Shown here one piece after another: positions 28,052 through 37,806 of a stretch of DNA of 55,463 bases. The notes under the pieces are model-generated. The model was not told where the DNA came from. It did not search any database and was given only the letters and a program-made list of their open reading frames with translations. The stretch spans positions 1 through 55,463 of the forward strand of contig NZ_AMXD01000009.1 of the NCBI RefSeq assembly GCF_000310185.1, in the 5' to 3' direction. A program made the translations under genes and the position numbers. The number at the start of each line of letters is the position of its first letter. Position 1 is the stretch's first letter. Source of the stretch: Thauera aminoaromatica S2. GTDB lineage: Bacteria > Pseudomonadota > Gammaproteobacteria > Burkholderiales > Rhodocyclaceae.

Positions 28052-28079
28052 TTGTGCACTGCGGCATCCGTTGTATAGT
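28052..28079 (+). promoter_or_regulatory. candidate promoter of frdCAB
   Basis: TTGTGC, 16-bp spacer, TATAGT (5 of 6 to the -10 consensus), about 30 bp before the frdC start. The -35 match is weak. I found no good Fnr box (TTGAT-N4-ATCAA) upstream. Confidence 0.35.
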
Positions 28080-28108
28080 GTGCTGCCTGTCCTGCACATC
28101 GCATATTC

Positions 28109-28873
28109 ATGACGCTCCCGCGACCTTGCGCAGCTTCGGCCGCCTCGCCCTGGCCGGCACGCCTGGATCTGCTCCAGAGCCTGTCCGGCCTCGCCCTCGC
28201 CCTCTTCATGTGGCTGCACATGGGCTTCGTGTCCGCGATCCTGATCAGCGCGGACTTCGCGTGGGCGGTGGCGCGTTTCTTCGAGGGCTACTTCTTCCTG
28301 CCGCGTCCGCAGGCGTGGCTGGTGACGGCCTTCGTCGCTTCGATCGCGCTCCTGTTCGCCCTGCATGCGCTGCTGGCGCTGCGCAGGTTTCCCGCCGACT
28401 GGCGCCAGTACCGCATCGCCGCGCGCCACGGCAGCCGTCTGCGCCATGGCGACACGATGCTGTGGTTCGTGCAGGTGGCGACCGGCTTCGCGATGTTCTT
28501 CCTCGCGCCGGTGCATCTGTACGCCATGTTCATGCATCCCGACCTCATCGGCCCTTACGAGTCCGCCGATCGCGTGTGGACCGGCGGCTTCTGGCCGCTC
28601 TATCTCGCCTTGCTGTTCGCAGTCGAGGTGCATGGCAGCGTGGGCCTGTACCGCCTGGCGGTGAAGTGGGGCTGGTTCGAGGGCCGCGACGCGCGTACGA
28701 CGCGGCGCCGGCTGAAGCTGGCGATGTGGGGCCTGATCGCCTTCCTGCTCACGCTGGGGCTGACCACGCTGTTGGCGGAGATCCGCATGGGCATCGAGCA
28801 TGCGCCACGCGCCGGCGAGCGCTACGTGCCGACCTGGCAGCGCAGCCCGACTGCGGTGGAGGAGGCGCGATGA
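28109..28873 (+). CDS. frdC: fumarate reductase dihaem cytochrome b subunit
   Basis: The 254-residue protein is the membrane anchor of a quinol:fumarate reductase of the Wolinella type: five membrane helices and two haem b groups in one subunit. Candidate axial ligands are His37, His86, His136 and His175. Their spacings of 49, 50 and 39 are identical to the known ligands 44, 93, 143 and 182 of Wolinella succinogenes FrdC. By the same offset, Glu59 and Glu173 match Glu66 (menaquinol oxidation) and Glu180 (the E-pathway proton channel). The motif VEVHGSVGLYRLAVKWGWF is typical. The stop overlaps the frdA ATG (ATGA). Confidence 0.93.
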   Translation: MTLPRPCAASAASPWPARLDLLQSLSGLALALFMWLHMGFVSAILISADFAWAVARFFEGYFFLPRPQAWLVTAFVASIALLFALHALLALRRFPADWRQYRIAARHGSRLRHGDTMLWFVQVATGFAMFFLAPVHLYAMFMHPDLIGPYESADRVWTGGFWPLYLALLFAVEVHGSVGLYRLAVKWGWFEGRDARTTRRRLKLAMWGLIAFLLTLGLTTLLAEIRMGIEHAPRAGERYVPTWQRSPTAVEEAR

Positions 28874-30873
28874 GGATCGAATACACCGACGTGCTGGTGG
28901 TGGGCGGCGGCCTGGCCGGCCTGCGCACCGCGGTGGGCGCGGCAAGGCGCCGGCTGCGGGTCGAGGTGCTGTCGCTGGTGCCGGCCAAGCGCTCGCACTC
29001 GGTGGCGGCGCAGGGCGGCATGCAGGCGAGCCTGGGCAACGCCTTCAAGGGCATGGGCGACAACGAGGACGTGCACTTCGGCGACACCGTGCGCGGCTCG
29101 GACTGGGGCTGCGACCAGCTCGTCGCGCGCATGTTCGCCCACATGGCGCCCAAGGCGGTGCGCGAGCTCGCGGCCTGGGGCGTGCCCTGGAACCGCGTGC
29201 AGCGCGGCGCCCACGAGGTGGTCATCAACGGTGAGCGTGTCACGCTGACCGAACGCGACGAGGCCCACGGCCTCATCACCGCGCGCGACTTCGGCGGCAC
29301 GCGCAAGTGGCGCACCTGCTACACCGCCGACGGCACCGGCCACACCATGCTCTACGCGCTCGGCGACCGCGCGGTCGCCGAGGGCATCCCGGTGCGCGAC
29401 CGCAGCGAGGCGGTGGCGCTGATCCACGACGGCGGGCGCTGCCAGGGCGCGGTGGTGCGCGACCTGGAGACGGGCGAGCTGTACGCCATCCTGGCCGCCG
29501 CCACGGTGATCGCCACGGGCGGCTTCGGCCGCATCTGGGGCATCTCCACCAACGCGATCATCAACGAGGGCATGGGGGCTGCGATCGCGCTCGAGACCGG
29601 GGTGGCGCGCCTGGGCAACATGGAGGCGGTGCAGTTCCACCCCACCGCGATCGTGCCCGCCGGCATTCTCGTCACCGAGGGCTGCCGCGGCGACGGCGGC
29701 CTGCTGCGCGACGTCGACGGCCACCGCTTCATGCCCGACTACGAGCCGGAGAAGGCCGAGCTCGCCTCGCGTGACGTGGTCTCGCGGCGCATGGCCGAGC
29801 ACATGCGCCGCGGCAAGGGCGTCAAGTCGGCCGCCGGCGAGCACCTGTGGCTGGACATCGCGGTGCTCGGCGCCGCCCATATCGACCACAAGCTGCGCGA
29901 GGTGAAGGACATCTGCCGCCACTTCCTCGGCATCGACCCGGCGCGCGACTGGATCCCGGTGCGGCCGACCCAGCACTACTCGATGGGCGGCATCCGCACC
30001 GACCACCGCGGCGAGTCGCCCGCGCTGCGCGGCCTGTTCGCGGTGGGCGAGGCGGCGTGCTGGGACCTGCACGGCTTCAACCGCCTGGGCGGCAACTCGC
30101 TCGCCGAGACGGTGGTGGCGGGCATGCTGGTGGGCGAGCACGTCGCCGACTTCGTCGAGTCGCACGCCGGCGCGCTGCAGTTCTCGCCCGGGCTGGCGCG
30201 CGACTTCGTCGGCCGCGAGCGCGCTGCCCTGGAGGCGATCACGGCGCGTCCGGCGCCCGCGCCGGGCGCGGACAACGTCGCCTCGCTGCGGCGCGGGATG
30301 GAGGCGACCATGACCGAGCACGTCGGCCTGTTCCGTAACGAGGCGGGGCTGCGCACGGCGGTCGCCACGCTGGTCGACCTGCACGCGCGCGCGCAGCGGG
30401 TCGGCATCGCCAGCCGCCACCTCGACGCCAATCCGGAGCTGGTGGCCGCCTACCGGCTGCCGCGCATGCTGGCGTTGGCGCTGTGCGCCGCGCAGGGCGC
30501 GCTCGAGCGCCGCGAGAGCCGCGGTGCGCACGCGCGCGAAGACTACCCGGCACGCAACGACCGCGACTGGCTGCGGCGCACGCTGGCCTGGTGGCCGGTG
30601 GGCGCCGCCACGCCGGTGCTGGAATACGAGCCGATCCGGGTCGAGAGCATGGAGCTGCCGCCCGGATTCCGCGGCTATGGCACGCGCAACATCGTCGAGC
30701 ATCCGGCCACCGCGCTGCGCGAGGCCGAGCTCGAGTCCATCCGTGCCCGTCTCGAAGGCGCGGGGGGTGCCCCGCTGCAGGCCGCGCTGCTGGATTTCCG
30801 CGCACGCCTGCCCGAACGCTATCGAGGCGACAACGAACGCATCGCCGACATCGAAGAGGGAGCGCCGCGATGA
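28870..30873 (+). CDS. frdA: fumarate reductase flavoprotein subunit
   Basis: The 667-residue catalytic subunit interconverts fumarate and succinate on the cytoplasmic side. It shows the FAD-binding GGGLAG (residues 12-17), the His43 in RSHSVAAQGG that would carry covalent FAD (same residue number as in W. succinogenes FrdA), MEAVQFHPTAIVP, the active-site region EGCRGDGG with its Arg, and QHYSMGGIRTD followed by GLFAVGEAACWDLHGFNRLGGNSLAE. Sequence style follows the epsilonproteobacterial frd rather than the usual proteobacterial sdhA. Overlaps frdC and frdB by 4 bp each, so the three subunits are translationally coupled. Confidence 0.93.
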   Translation: MRIEYTDVLVVGGGLAGLRTAVGAARRRLRVEVLSLVPAKRSHSVAAQGGMQASLGNAFKGMGDNEDVHFGDTVRGSDWGCDQLVARMFAHMAPKAVRELAAWGVPWNRVQRGAHEVVINGERVTLTERDEAHGLITARDFGGTRKWRTCYTADGTGHTMLYALGDRAVAEGIPVRDRSEAVALIHDGGRCQGAVVRDLETGELYAILAAATVIATGGFGRIWGISTNAIINEGMGAAIALETGVARLGNMEAVQFHPTAIVPAGILVTEGCRGDGGLLRDVDGHRFMPDYEPEKAELASRDVVSRRMAEHMRRGKGVKSAAGEHLWLDIAVLGAAHIDHKLREVKDICRHFLGIDPARDWIPVRPTQHYSMGGIRTDHRGESPALRGLFAVGEAACWDLHGFNRLGGNSLAETVVAGMLVGEHVADFVESHAGALQFSPGLARDFVGRERAALEAITARPAPAPGADNVASLRRGMEATMTEHVGLFRNEAGLRTAVATLVDLHARAQRVGIASRHLDANPELVAAYRLPRMLALALCAAQGALERRESRGAHAREDYPARNDRDWLRRTLAWWPVGAATPVLEYEPIRVESMELPPGFRGYGTRNIVEHPATALREAELESIRARLEGAGGAPLQAALLDFRARLPERYRGDNERIADIEEGAPR

Positions 30874-31607
30874 GCCGCCGCCTGAAGATCTCGATCTTCC
30901 GCCACAACCCGCGCGACCCCCGGAGCGTGCCGCGCCTGGTCGACTACGAGCTCGACGAGCGGCCGGGCATGACTCTCTTCATCGCGCTCAACGCGATCCG
31001 CGACACGCAGGCGCCCGACCTCAACTTCGACTTCGTGTGCCGCGCCGGCGTGTGCGGGGCGTGCGCGATGGTGATCGACGGCCGCCCCGGGCTGGCCTGC
31101 CGCACGCTGACGAGCACGCTGCCGGCGGCGTTCAGCCTCTATCCGCTGCCGGTGTTCCGCCTCGTGGCGGACCTGTCGGTGGATACCGGGAGCTGGATGC
31201 GCGAGCTCGCCGAGCGCCTGCAGACCTGGGTGCATCTCGACGCGGAGCCCGATCTCGATCGCCTGGAGGCGCGCATGGAGCCGGCGCTGGCCGAGGCGGT
31301 CTACGAGCTCGACCGCTGCATCGAATGCGGCTGCTGCATCGCCGCCTGCGCCACCGCGCAGATGCGCGAGGGCTTCGTCGGCGCGGTCGGTCTCGTGAAG
31401 ATCGCGCGCTTCCGCCTCGACTCGGCGGATACGCGCGACGACGCCGACTTCTACGAGCTCGTCGGCAACGACGAGGGCATCTTCGGCTGCATGAGCCTGC
31501 TTGCCTGCAACGACCTCTGTCCCAAGGAGCTGCCCCTGCAGACCCAGCTCGCCTGGCTGCGCCGCAAGATGGCCGGGCAAGGGGTACGCTGGCTGCGGCG
31601 GGGATGA
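30870..31607 (+). CDS. frdB: fumarate reductase iron-sulfur subunit
   Basis: The 245-residue electron-transfer subunit links FrdA to the FrdC haems. The [2Fe-2S] ligands are Cys57, 62, 65 and 77 (CRAGVCGAC...C). The [4Fe-4S] ligands are Cys150, 153, 156 and 217; the [3Fe-4S] ligands are Cys160, 207 and 213 (CIECGCCIAAC, GCMSLLACNDLCPKE). These match the W. succinogenes FrdB positions at zero or one residue offset. Gene order C-A-B with a single anchor subunit and no frdD is the Wolinella arrangement. A palindromic repeat array begins 13 bp after the stop. Confidence 0.94.
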   Translation: MSRRLKISIFRHNPRDPRSVPRLVDYELDERPGMTLFIALNAIRDTQAPDLNFDFVCRAGVCGACAMVIDGRPGLACRTLTSTLPAAFSLYPLPVFRLVADLSVDTGSWMRELAERLQTWVHLDAEPDLDRLEARMEPALAEAVYELDRCIECGCCIAACATAQMREGFVGAVGLVKIARFRLDSADTRDDADFYELVGNDEGIFGCMSLLACNDLCPKELPLQTQLAWLRRKMAGQGVRWLRRG

Positions 31608-31620
31608 ATCGAGCGCCGCA

Positions 31621-31939
31621 ATCGCGACTCGCGTCGCTCCTACACCCCACCCGAGACGCCGCCGGTCTTGCAGGAGCGACGCCAGTCGCGATCCCGGCCA
31701 CGCGGTATTTGCAGGCCGTGCGTCGCCCGCCGGAGCGCCCGATCGCGACTTGCGTCGCTCCCACGACAACCGTCGCGCTCCGGCCAGCGCCTGGAATTGC
31801 TTGTAGGAGCGACGCCAGTCGCGATCCGGCGCAATAGGCCAGCGCGGCCTGAACTCCGGGCGCCGCAATCGCGACTGGCGTCGCTCCTGCACCCCACCTG
31901 AGACGCCGCGGGTCTTGCAGGCGCGACGCAAGTCGCGAT
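31621..31939. repeat. array of six alternating REP-like palindromes (BIME-like)
   Basis: Six copies of a roughly 22-bp unit, GTAGGAGCGACGCCAGTCGCGA or close variants, alternate in orientation: 31621-31643 (-), 31671-31692 (+), 31742-31764 (-), 31803-31825 (+), 31868-31890 (-), 31918-31939 (+). Each contains the small hairpin GCGAC-N4-GTCGC. Copies 1-2 and copies 5-6 lie in two near-identical 76-bp blocks (31617-31692, 31864-31939). The array fills the space between frdB (+) and pgk (-), which converge. No gene is in the 353-bp gap. Confidence 0.88.
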
Positions 31940-31960
31940 CGGGCGGTGCCGGATCGGGGC

Positions 31961-33145
31961 TCAGTCCTTGACGCGCGCTTCCAGCGCCGCGATCGCGGGC
32001 AAGGTCTTGCCTTCGAGGAACTCGAGGAAGGCGCCGCCGCCGGTGGAGATGTAGCCCACGTCCTCGGCGATGTGGAACTTGGCGATCGCCGCCAGGGTGT
32101 CGCCGCCACCCGCGATCGAGAAGGCCTCGGAGTGCGCGATCGCCGAGGCCATCATCTTGGTGCCGCCGGCGAACTGGGGCAGCTCGAACACGCCGACCGG
32201 GCCGTTCCACACGATGGTGCCGGCGTTGGCGATGATCTCGGAGAGCTTGGCGGCCGTCTTCGGGCCGACGTCGAGGATGCGGTCGTGCGCGCCGACCTCT
32301 TCCACCGGAATGCGGTTGGCACGCGCCAGCGCGGAGACCTCGTCGGCGACGACGACGTCGACCGGCAGCGGCACCTCGGCGCCACGCGCCTTCATCATGT
32401 CCATGATCGCCTGCGCTTCCTTGACCAGCTCGGGCTCGGCGAGCGACTCGCCGATGCGCTTGCCGGAGGCGAGCAGGAAGGTGTTGGCGATGCCGCCGCC
32501 GACGATGAGCTGGTCCACCTTGTGGGCGAGCGACTTCAGGATGGTGAGCTTGGACGAGACCTTGGAGCCGCCCACGATCGCCACCAGCGGGCGCTGCGGG
32601 GATTGCAGGGCCTTGCCGAGCGCGTCGATCTCGGCGCCCATCAGGATGCCGGCGCAGGCCACCGGGGCGAAGCGGGCGATGCCGTGGGTGGTGGCCTCGG
32701 CGCGGTGGGCGGTGCCGAAGGCGTCATTGACATAGACGTCGCAGAGCGCGGCCATCTTCCTGGCCAGCTCTTCGTTGTCCTTCTTCTCGCCCTTGTTGCA
32801 GCGGCAGTTCTCGAGCAGGACGACCTCGCCCGGCTTGACCTCGAAGCCGCCCTCGACCCAGTCGGACACCAGGCGCACCGGGCGGTGCAGCAGCTGGCCG
32901 AGGCGCACCGCGACCGGGGCCAGGGTGTCGTCGGGGCCGACCGTGCCTTCGGTGGGGCGGCCGAGGTGGGAGGTGACCATCACCGCGGCGCCGTTGTCCA
33001 GGCAGTACTGGATCGAGGGCAGCGAGGCGCGGATGCGGGTGTCCTCGGTGATGTTGCCGGCGTCGTCCTGCGGCACGTTGAGGTCGGCGCGGATGAAGAC
33101 CTTCTTGCCGCGCACGTCGAGTTCGGTGAGTTTCTTGACTTGCAT
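31961..33145 (-). CDS. pgk: phosphoglycerate kinase
   Basis: Transfers phosphate between 1,3-bisphosphoglycerate and ADP, in glycolysis or, in the reverse direction, in carbon fixation. The 394-residue protein begins [23 protein letters not shown] and carries [43 protein letters not shown] and the nucleotide-binding GGGDTLAAI near the C-terminus. It follows gap after 76 bp containing a hairpin with T tract. In related genomes pyk and fba come next; here frdB converges on it instead. Confidence 0.96.
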   Translation of the reverse strand: MQVKKLTELDVRGKKVFIRADLNVPQDDAGNITEDTRIRASLPSIQYCLDNGAAVMVTSHLGRPTEGTVGPDDTLAPVAVRLGQLLHRPVRLVSDWVEGGFEVKPGEVVLLENCRCNKGEKKDNEELARKMAALCDVYVNDAFGTAHRAEATTHGIARFAPVACAGILMGAEIDALGKALQSPQRPLVAIVGGSKVSSKLTILKSLAHKVDQLIVGGGIANTFLLASGKRIGESLAEPELVKEAQAIMDMMKARGAEVPLPVDVVVADEVSALARANRIPVEEVGAHDRILDVGPKTAAKLSEIIANAGTIVWNGPVGVFELPQFAGGTKMMASAIAHSEAFSIAGGGDTLAAIAKFHIAEDVGYISTGGGAFLEFLEGKTLPAIAALEARVKD

Positions 33146-33162
33146 GATTCGCTCGTTCCCGG

Positions 33163-33187
33163 AAAAACGCCCTGCGGGGCAGGGCGT
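33163..33187 (-). terminator. hairpin with T tract between gap and pgk
   Basis: On the minus strand ACGCCCTGC (33187-33179) and GCAGGGCGT (33175-33167) form a perfect 9-bp stem with loop CCC, followed by TTTT (33166-33163). It ends 17 bp before the pgk start and could lower pgk expression relative to gap. Confidence 0.7.
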
Positions 33188-33221
33188 CGGTTCGACTGGA
33201 TGTCCGTGTGTCGCCTGGCGC

Positions 33222-34250
<1,029 letters not shown>

Positions 34251-34342
34251 CCTTGCTTCTCCCTGAGATAACGGTGGAAAACCGCGTGATTTGTGTTTGC
34301 CGATGCCCTGCCGGTCCGTGCGGGACCGTGTCCTGATGTGCA

Positions 34343-34375
34343 GCGGGAGCGATCCGTTTCCGGAACCGCTCCCGC
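34343..34375 (-). other. stem-loop between tkt and gap
   Basis: GCGGGAGCG (34343-34351) pairs with 34367-34375, with a further short inner stem TCCG/CGGA. There is no T run in either direction. It lies 12 bp after the tkt stop and may act as a 3'-end or RNA-processing hairpin. Confidence 0.5.
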
Positions 34376-34387
34376 GCCAGGGTCTCG

Positions 34388-36415
34388 TCAGAGCACCGAC
34401 TTCACTGCCTGCACCACCGCCTCCGCGGTGATGCCGAAATACTTGAAGAGCTCGCCCGCCGGGGCCGACTCGCCGAAGCGGTCGATGCCGATCACGCGGC
34501 CTTCGAGCCCGACGTACTTGTACCAGCCGTCGGTCGTGCCGGCCTCGACCGCGACGCGCGGCAGGCCGGCGGGCAGCACGCTCGCCTTGTACGCCGCGTC
34601 CTGGCGGTCGAAGACGTTGGTCGAGGGCATGGACACCACGCGCACCGCGACACCCTGCTCGGCGAGGGTTTTCTGCGCGGCCACGGCGAGCGCGACCTCG
34701 GAGCCGGTGGCGAGGATCACCGCCTGCGGCTTGCCGCCATTCACGCTGGCCGGGGCCTCCGACAGCACGTAGCCACCCTTGCGGATCGCCGCGACCTGAT
34801 CGGAAGTGCGTGCCTGGAAGGGAAGGTTCTGGCGCGAGAAGCACAGGCTGGTCGGGCCATCCTTGCGCTCGATCGCGTTCGCCCACGCCACGGCCGACTC
34901 GGTGGTGTCGCAGGGACGCCACACGTCCATGTTGGGGATCAGGCGCAGCGTGGCGGTCTGTTCCACCGGTTGGTGGGTGGGGCCGTCCTCGCCGAGGCCG
35001 ATCGAATCGTGCGTGAACACGAAGATCTGGCGCACCTTCATCAGTGCGGCCATGCGCAGGGCGTTGCGCGCGTACTCGCTGAACATCAGGAAGGTGGCGG
35101 TGTAGGGGATGAGACCGCCGTGCAGGCTGATGCCGTTGGCGATCGCCGCCATGCCGAATTCACGCACGCCGTAATAGACGTAGTTGCCGCCGCTGGTCTT
35201 GCTGACGCCCTTCGCGCCCGACCACAGCGTGAGGTTGGAGCCGGCGAGGTCGGCCGAGCCGCCGAGGAGTTCGGGCAGCCTGGGTGCGTAGGCCTCGATG
35301 GCGTTCTGGCTGGCCTTGCGGGTGGCGATGGTCTCGGCCTTGTCGACGACCTTGGCGAGCACCGCGGCGACGTGGGCGTCCCAGTCGGCGGGCAGCTCGC
35401 CGGCCATGCGGCGTTCGAACTCGGCGGCGAGCTCGGGGTGGGCGGCGCGGTAGGCGGCGAAGGCGGCGTTCCATTGCGCCTCGAGCGAGGCGCCCTTGGT
35501 GCGCGCGTCCCAGGCCGCGTAGACGTCGGCCGGGATGTGGAAGGGCGGGTGGTTCCAGCCGATGTGGGCGCGCGCGGCCTCGATCTCGGCGGCACCGAGC
35601 GGGGCGCCATGCACGTCGTGGCTGTCCTGCTTGTTGGGCGCGCCGGCGCCGATGATGGTCTTGCAGCAGATCAGCGTGGGCTGGGCGGTGTTGGCCTTGG
35701 CCTGCTGGAGGGCGGCCTCGATGGCGACCGGGTCATGGCCCTGGACGTCGCGGATGACCTGCCATCCGTAGGCTTCGAACCTCTTCGGGGTGTCGTCGGT
35801 GAACCAGCCGTCGACATGGCCGTCGATGGAGATGTTGTTGTCGTCGTAGAACGCGACCAGCTTGCCCAGGCCCCAGGTGCCGGCGAGCGAGCAGGCTTCG
35901 TGCGAGATGCCTTCCATCAGGCAGCCGTCGCCGAGGAAGACATAGGTGTGGTGGTCGACCACCTCGTGGCCGGGGCGGTTGAACTCGGCGGCGAGGATCT
36001 TCTCGGCGAGCGCCATGCCGACGGCGTTGGTGATGCCCTGGCCGAGCGGACCGGTGGTGGTCTCGATGCCGGGGGCGTAGCCGTATTCGGGGTGGCCGGG
36101 GGTCTTGCTGTGGAGCTGGCGGAAACGCTTGAGCTCCTCGATCGGCAGGTCATAGCCGGTGAGGTGGAGCAGCGCGTAGATCAGCATCGAGCCGTGGCCG
36201 TTGGAGAGCACGAAGCGGTCGCGGTCGGCCCACTTGGGGTTGGCCGGATTGTGGCGCAGGTGGTGGCGCCACAGCACCTCGGCGATCTCGGCCATGCCCA
36301 TCGGCGCGCCGGGATGGCCGGAGTTGGCCTGCTGCACCGCGTCCATCGCGAGGGCGCGGATGGCGCCGGTGATGGGGTTGAAGACCGGGGGCTGGACGTT
36401 GCGGGTCGACTGCAT
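34388..36415 (-). CDS. tkt: transketolase
   Basis: A thiamine-diphosphate enzyme that moves two-carbon units in the pentose-phosphate and Calvin cycles. The 675-residue protein has [21 protein letters not shown] at the start, [39 protein letters not shown], and the ThDP motif [13 protein letters not shown]...[22 protein letters not shown] and the C-terminal domain follow. It is preceded by prk after a 445-bp gap carrying a MITE-like element and a possible own promoter at 36456-36486. Confidence 0.96.
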   Translation of the reverse strand: MQSTRNVQPPVFNPITGAIRALAMDAVQQANSGHPGAPMGMAEIAEVLWRHHLRHNPANPKWADRDRFVLSNGHGSMLIYALLHLTGYDLPIEELKRFRQLHSKTPGHPEYGYAPGIETTTGPLGQGITNAVGMALAEKILAAEFNRPGHEVVDHHTYVFLGDGCLMEGISHEACSLAGTWGLGKLVAFYDDNNISIDGHVDGWFTDDTPKRFEAYGWQVIRDVQGHDPVAIEAALQQAKANTAQPTLICCKTIIGAGAPNKQDSHDVHGAPLGAAEIEAARAHIGWNHPPFHIPADVYAAWDARTKGASLEAQWNAAFAAYRAAHPELAAEFERRMAGELPADWDAHVAAVLAKVVDKAETIATRKASQNAIEAYAPRLPELLGGSADLAGSNLTLWSGAKGVSKTSGGNYVYYGVREFGMAAIANGISLHGGLIPYTATFLMFSEYARNALRMAALMKVRQIFVFTHDSIGLGEDGPTHQPVEQTATLRLIPNMDVWRPCDTTESAVAWANAIERKDGPTSLCFSRQNLPFQARTSDQVAAIRKGGYVLSEAPASVNGGKPQAVILATGSEVALAVAAQKTLAEQGVAVRVVSMPSTNVFDRQDAAYKASVLPAGLPRVAVEAGTTDGWYKYVGLEGRVIGIDRFGESAPAGELFKYFGITAEAVVQAVKSVL

Positions 36416-36455
36416 GCTGTTTTCGGGCCGGAGGCCGCCATCGGGAAAGTTCGGA

Positions 36456-36486
36456 ATTATCCCTTAAAAGACCCCGGGGATGCCAA
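36456..36486 (-). promoter_or_regulatory. candidate promoter of tkt
   Basis: On the minus strand TTGGCA (36486-36481, 5 of 6), a 19-bp spacer and GATAAT (36461-36456, 5 of 6). The start point would lie about 35 bp before the tkt ATG. The spacer is longer than ideal. Confidence 0.35.
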
Positions 36487-36587
36487 TGTTGCGTTGCGGC
36501 AATGTTGCGCCGGGCGAGGGGCTTTCGCGGGGCGGTGGGCGCGGCTTGGAATCGGTCACGGGGTCCGAGGAGGGGCGGCGTCGATTC

Positions 36588-36789
36588 GGTCGCGGGGTCG
36601 GGATGGTGTGCGCCGCCTGCACTCGCGGCCCTTCGCTGCGCTCCGGGCTGCCCTCGGCGGAGGCCGCCGCGGGGGCGGCGACGCAAACTCGTCGCTGCGC
36701 TCCTCAAACATGCGTCGCCTTGTTTCCCCCGCGACGCCCTCCACCTCGGCGCTCCTGAAGTTGGCCCACACCACCCCGACCCCGCGACC
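36588..36789. mobile_element. MITE-like intergenic element with 23-bp inverted repeats
   Basis: GGTCGCGGGGTCGGGATGG (start of the left arm, 36588-36610) is matched by the inverse complement at 36767-36789, 22 of 23 bp identical over the full arms. The 156-bp interior has no supported gene. On the minus strand it reads as an Arg-rich pseudo-protein (MFEERSDEFAS), a pattern I associate with spurious ORFs annotated in related genomes. No obvious target-site duplication is seen. It lies between prk and tkt. Confidence 0.55.
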
Positions 36790-36860
36790 TCGCGCGGAGT
36801 GGGGCTGGGGGGCTGGTCGGTGTGCTGCCGAGGCAGGCTGCCGGGGAATTCCGTCGCGCC

Positions 36861-37736
36861 TCACACCCACTGGCGGCGGCGTTCCATCAGCTTCCAGATC
36901 AGCGGGGTGAGGATCAGCTGCATGGCGAGGTCGAGCTTGCCGCCGGGGATCACGATGGTGTTGGCGCGGCTCATGAAGGCGTCGTGGATCATGCGCAGCA
37001 GGTAGGGGAAGTCGACTCCGCGCGGGTCCTTGAAGCGGATCACCACCATGGACTCGTCCTGGGTGGGCACGTCGCGCGCGATGAAGGGGTTGGAGGTATC
37101 GACGACCGGCACGCGCTGGAAGTTGATGTGGGTGCGGGCGAACTGCGGGACGATGTAGTGCACATAGTCGTGCATGCGGCGCAGGATGGTGTCCTGCACG
37201 GCCTCGGCGGTGTAGCCGCGCAGCTTGGTGTCGCGGTGCAGCTTCTGGATCCACTCGAGGTTGATGATGGGCACGACGCCGATCAGCAGGTCGACGTGGC
37301 TGGCGATGTCGGCCTCGTCGGTGACGAGTGCGCCGTGCAGGCCCTCGTAGAACAGGCAGTCGGTGCCGACCGGGAGATCTTCCCACTCGGTGAAGGTGCC
37401 GAGCGGCAGGTTCCAGCGCATCGCCTCGGCTTCGTTGTGGATGTAGTAGCGGCGGCGGCCGGTGGCGGCCTCGCCGTAGGCGCGGAAGAGGCTCTCGAGC
37501 TCGGAGAGCAGGTTGGCTTCCGGCCCGAAGTGGCTGATCCCGCGCAGGCCCGCACGCTCGGCTTCCTCGATCAGCGTCTTCATCTCGGCGCGGGTGTGGC
37601 GGTGGAAGCTGTCGCCCTCGACGATGGCGGCGTTGACGTTCTCGCGGTGGAAGATCGCTTCGAAGGTGTGCTTGACCGTGGTGGTGCCGGCGCCGGACGA
37701 GCCGGTGACGGCGATGATCGGGTGCTTCATGGACAT
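36861..37736 (-). CDS. prkB: phosphoribulokinase
   Basis: Phosphorylates ribulose 5-phosphate to the RubisCO substrate ribulose 1,5-bisphosphate. The 291-residue protein matches the class I (proteobacterial, octameric) enzyme in length. It starts MSMKHPIIAVTGSSGAGTTTVK with the P-loop, then VEGDSFHRHTRAEM with the catalytic Asp, FYEGLHGAL, and the GGKLDLAMQLILTPLIWKLM tail. Of the in-frame ATGs at 37787, 37736 and 37730, 37736 fits family length and has GGA about 8 bases upstream. RubisCO genes are not in this window, so a working Calvin cycle is inferred only. Confidence 0.93.
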   Translation of the reverse strand: MSMKHPIIAVTGSSGAGTTTVKHTFEAIFHRENVNAAIVEGDSFHRHTRAEMKTLIEEAERAGLRGISHFGPEANLLSELESLFRAYGEAATGRRRYYIHNEAEAMRWNLPLGTFTEWEDLPVGTDCLFYEGLHGALVTDEADIASHVDLLIGVVPIINLEWIQKLHRDTKLRGYTAEAVQDTILRRMHDYVHYIVPQFARTHINFQRVPVVDTSNPFIARDVPTQDESMVVIRFKDPRGVDFPYLLRMIHDAFMSRANTIVIPGGKLDLAMQLILTPLIWKLMERRRQWV

Positions 37737-37806
37737 GATGGGTTCCGCCGCTGGCGAGTCGGTTTCGACACGGATTCTGCACCGCAATAAAGCGCGGTGC
37801 GAGCCA

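Noticed and set aside
27923-28108. Fnr box upstream of frdC
   Set aside because: The nearest sequence (TTAAT-CCAC-TGAAT) fails the TTGAT-N4-ATCAA pattern in both halves.
31621-31939. CRISPR array reading of the repeats after frdB
   Set aside because: Units are about 22 bp, alternate in orientation and have irregular spacers of about 27-50 bp; a CRISPR needs direct repeats with uniform spacers, and no cas genes are near.
36487-36860. Arg-rich ORFs in the prk-tkt gap as genes
   Set aside because: They read through inverted repeats, have no ribosome site and show no protein-like composition; the region is better explained as a repeat element.
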